From Bog-473 sp963745175 (GTDB taxonomy: Bacteria > Actinomycetota > Acidimicrobiia > Acidimicrobiales > RAAP-2): 64,000 bases of DNA. A program made the position numbers and the translations under genes. This document shows, in pieces, positions 61,414-64,000 of the stretch. Under the pieces are notes generated by a model. The model did not search any database and was not told where the DNA came from. It was given only the letters and a program-made list of their open reading frames with translations. Location of the stretch: positions 62,001 to 126,000 of the forward strand of contig CAVUWK010000006.1 in the NCBI GenBank assembly GCA_963745175.1, in the 5' to 3' direction. Each line of letters starts with the position of its first letter. The stretch's first letter is position 1.

Positions 61414-63691
61414 TGCCGATCGCCGTCACCGAGGACCACGAGTCGCTCCGCACCACCGCGCTGCGCTGGGCCCAGACGCACTGCCCGGCGACCGTGCCGC
61501 GGGAGGTGGCCGAGGCGCCGCCGGGGTCGGACGAGCTGCCCGCCGCCTGGGAGAAGATGGCCGCCCAGGGGTGGCTCGGCCTCCACCTGCCCGAGGACCA
61601 GGGCGGCCAGGGCTTCACGCTGGCCGAGCTGGCCGTCGTGCTCGAGGAGCTCGGTCACGCCCTGTTCCCCGGGCCCCTGCTGCCGACGGTGCTGGTCTCC
61701 GCCGCCCTGGCCCGCATGCCCCGCGGGCCGGCGACCGTGCCGCCGGAGTGGCTGCGCGGGCTGGCCGACGGCACCATCACCGCCGCCGTGGCGCTCGGCG
61801 CCGCGCCGCACCCCTGGCAACTGGTGGAGGACGGTGCGCTCTCCCTCGGGGGCGCCGTGCGCCCGGTGCTCGGGCTGCCCACGGCCCGCCTGGTCCTGGT
61901 CCCGCTCGACGACGGCACCGGGACCGGGTGGCTGCGTGCTCGATCGGGAGGCGCTCGGCGACGCGGTCACCGTCGAGGCGCTGCCCGGCGCTGGACGGCA
62001 CCCGCGCCGTCGGGCAGCTCAGCATCGCCGGTGACGGCCGGGTCACGGTGCCGCTGCGCGAGCAGGTCATGGTGTCCGACGACGACGTGCGCGGCCTGGC
62101 CCTGACGCTCGCCGCGGCCGAGAGCGCGGGGATCGCCCGCTGGTGCCTGCAGACGGCCTCGGAGTACGCCAAGGTGCGCGTCCAGTTCGGCCGGCCCATC
62201 GGGCAGTTCCAGGCGGTCAAGCACGCGCTGGCCGACATGCTGGTCGCGGTGGAGCAGTGCGCCGCGGTGGCCTGGGACGCCGCGGCGGCCTGGAGCGAGG
62301 ACGAGGACACGGCGGCAGTGGACGGCGTCGACGAGCTGCACGACCGCCACCTCAGCGCGCGCATCGCCGGCGCCGTGGCGCTGGAGGCGGCGGCGCACTG
62401 CGCCAAGCAGTGCATCCAGATCCTCGGCGGCATCGGCTTCACCTGGGAGCACGACGCGCACCTCTACCTGAAGCGGGCCATGGCCAACCTGCAGCTGGTC
62501 GCCGGCGGTGACGTCGGCGCGCTCGAGCACGAGGTGGCCGCGCTGGCCATCGCCGGCGCCCGCCGCAACCTGGCGGCCGACCTGCCGCCCGAGGCGGAGT
62601 CGCTGCGCGAGGAGATCCGCGCCGTCGTGGCGGAGGTGGCCGCGGCCGGCGAGGCCGACCAGCGCGTCGCCGTGGCCGAGGCAGGGCTGATCATGCCGCA
62701 CTGGCCGGCGCCCTGGGGCCGGGGCGCCTCGCCGCTCGAGCAGCTCGTCATCGACGAGGAGCTGGCGGCCGCCGGCGTCCTGCGGCCCCACCTCGCCGTC
62801 GGGGCGTGGGCGCTGCCCACGCTCATCGCGCACGGCACCGCGGAGCAGCAGGAGCGCTGGGTCCGCCCGACGCTGCACGGCCGGCTCAACTGGTGCCAGC
62901 TCTTCAGCGAGCCGGGAGCGGGGTCCGACCTGGCCGCCCTGAGCACGAAGGCCGAACGGGTCGAGGGTGGCTGGGTCCTCAACGGGCAGAAGGTGTGGAC
63001 GTCGCTGGCCCAGACGGCCGACTTCGGCATCTGCCTGGCCCGCTCGGACCCCGACGCGGCCAAGCACGCCGGCATCACCTACTTCATCGTCGACATGCAC
63101 GCCGAGGGCATCGACATCCGGCCGCTGCGCGAGCTGACCGGCGCCGCCATGTTCAACGAGGTCTTCTTCAACGACGTCTTCGTCCCCGACGACGCCGTCG
63201 TCGGGCGTCCGGGCGACGGCTGGCGCATCGGGCGCACGACGCTGGCCAACGAGCGCGTCTCCATGTCCTCGGGCGCCTCCTTCGGCAACGGGGTGGAGTC
63301 GCTCATCCGGACGGTGGCGCGTCGCAGCGAGCGCGGCGAGCCCAGCCCGCCCAGCCTGGAGGGCCGGCTCGGGCACCTCATCGCCGAGGCGCAGTCGGTG
63401 GCCCTGCTCGGCCACCGCTCCACGCTGCGGACGCTCTCGGGGGTCGATCCCGGCAGCGGATCGAGCGTGCGCAAGCTGCTCGGCGTGGAGCACGAACAGC
63501 GGGTGCAGGAGATGGGGATGGCGCTCTACGGCGCGGACGGCGCCGTGCTCGACGGCAAGGCGCAGCGCTGGGAGGAGGGCTTCCTCTCCACCCGCTGCCT
63601 CACCATCGCCGGCGGCACCAGCGAGGTGCAGCGCAACGTGATCGCGGAGCGCATCCTCGGCCAGCCCCGGGACCCCGAGCCCGGCACCTGA
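61413..63691 (+). CDS. Double-domain acyl-CoA dehydrogenase (FadE34-like), two apparent insertions
   Basis: About 759 residues: two complete acyl-CoA dehydrogenase units in one chain. Unit 1: MPIAVTEDHESLRTTALRWAQ to YAKVRVQFGRPIGQFQAVKHALADM, ILGGIGFTWEHDAHLYLKRAM. Unit 2: LREEIRAVVAEVAAAGEADQ, WCQLFSEPGAGSDLAALSTKA, WVLNGQKVWTSLAQTADFGICLARS, and CLTIAGGTSEVQRNVIAERILG. Extra bases near 61935 and 61991 lie in the middle of unit 1. M. tuberculosis FadE34 has this architecture and works on steroid side-chain CoA esters, replacing the usual heterotetramer. End of a four-gene unit with P450. Confidence 0.88.
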
Positions 63692-63722
63692 GCCCGCGCC
63701 GCGCCGGTACGATGACGACGCG

Positions 63723-64000
63723 ATGAGCACCAGGCCGGAGACCCCGACGAGCCGCTCGACATCAACGTCGAGGAGGACGTCTGGCCCTTCCCCTCGGAGC
63801 GCTTCCTCAACGAGTGGGCACCGGGCGTCCTGCAGGCGCAGAACGCGTGGATGGCCTCCATCGACTCGCTGCGCGCCCCGGACCGCAAGACCCACGAGCT
63901 GATCCGCATGGTGTGCACCGTCATCGCCCGGCAGCCCGGTGGCGTGCAGCGCCACGCCCGGCTGGCCGCCGAGGTCGGCGCCACCTGGGACGAGATCGCC
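63723..64000 (+). CDS. Carboxymuconolactone decarboxylase family protein, 3'-truncated, one apparent deletion
   Basis: Start ATG 63723 (MSTRPETP), TACGAT at 63708-63713 being a possible -10. One base seems missing near 63745; the next frame reads DEPLDINVEEDVWPFPSERFLNEW and THELIRMVCTVIARQPGGVQRHARLAAEVGATWDEIA to the window end. The helix pattern RMVCTVIARQPGGVQRHARLA is CMD/AhpD-like, with a Cys and His in place of the CxxC. Continues beyond the window. Confidence 0.65.

Noticed and set aside
1..64000. tRNA, rRNA, insertion sequences, integrases, phage genes and attachment sites
   Set aside because: None recognised on reading both strands; no transposase or recombinase motifs and no terminal inverted repeats were seen.

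Overview
The window is high-GC DNA (near 70% by eye), densely packed, with many ATGA/GTGA stop-start overlaps. The gene content suggests a soil- or sediment-type actinobacterium, most plausibly class Acidimicrobiia. Pointers are the 42-residue GYWLVASDGGIF repeat protein, the many acyl-CoA dehydrogenases, thiolase-like proteins and SDRs, DUF3817, a deazaflavin-type nitroreductase, and TANNNT boxes 5-8 nt before start codons. This is inference from content; no rRNA, tRNA, mobile element or CRISPR array was recognised.

Layout. 0-5.3 kb: a co-directional catabolic run (hydantoinase-B type subunit, HMG-CoA-synthase-like/DUF35 fusion, thiolase, acyl-CoA dehydrogenase, ferredoxin). 5.3-16.5 kb: mixed metabolism (GH99-like protein, YihY membrane protein, alpha/beta hydrolase, aldehyde dehydrogenase, SDR, class II aldolase, RidA, PEP-mutase family, VOC, zinc alcohol dehydrogenase, ThuA-like, RraA-like). 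17-20 kb: a large secreted repeat protein. 20-26.5 kb: D-2-hydroxyacid dehydrogenase, cupin, AllA-like, TesB thioesterase, SDR, a TetR regulator and a fused CoA-transferase. 26.6-31.5 kb: a branched-chain-amino-acid-type ABC transporter (binding protein, LivH-LivM fusion, two ATPases), then a thiolase. 32.7-45 kb: small membrane proteins, acyl-CoA ligase/enoyl-CoA hydratase, SDR/thiolase-like, rlmN, amidohydrolase/enoyl-CoA hydratase. 45.2-47 kb: clpP facing an XRE regulator plus a ClpP homologue that has lost all three triad residues. 47-51 kb: CMD, SDR, deazaflavin oxidoreductase, ECF sigma with partner, DUF429. 51-64 kb: a lipid catabolic block (thiolase-like, two divergent acyl-CoA dehydrogenases, acyl-CoA ligase, cNMP-domain protein, TetR, cytochrome P450, Ltp2-like thiolase, ferredoxin, double acyl-CoA dehydrogenase). 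It resembles actinobacterial steroid side-chain degradation loci.

Two regulatory layers stand out. (1) Nine intergenic copies of an 18-bp inverted repeat, ideal form CCTGACA-N4-TGTCAGG with invariant TGAC-N6-GTCA, lie at the promoters of the scattered catabolic genes. One copy lies beside the TetR gene at 23838-24621, suggesting a dispersed regulon. (2) An AT-rich palindrome lies between clpP and the XRE/pseudo-ClpP pair.

Caution: many genes here, especially from 48 kb onward, are split by single-base indels, mostly apparent insertions, while protein conservation continues in the next frame. These are probably sequence errors rather than pseudogenes. Such genes are given as one feature each and the approximate shift points are stated.
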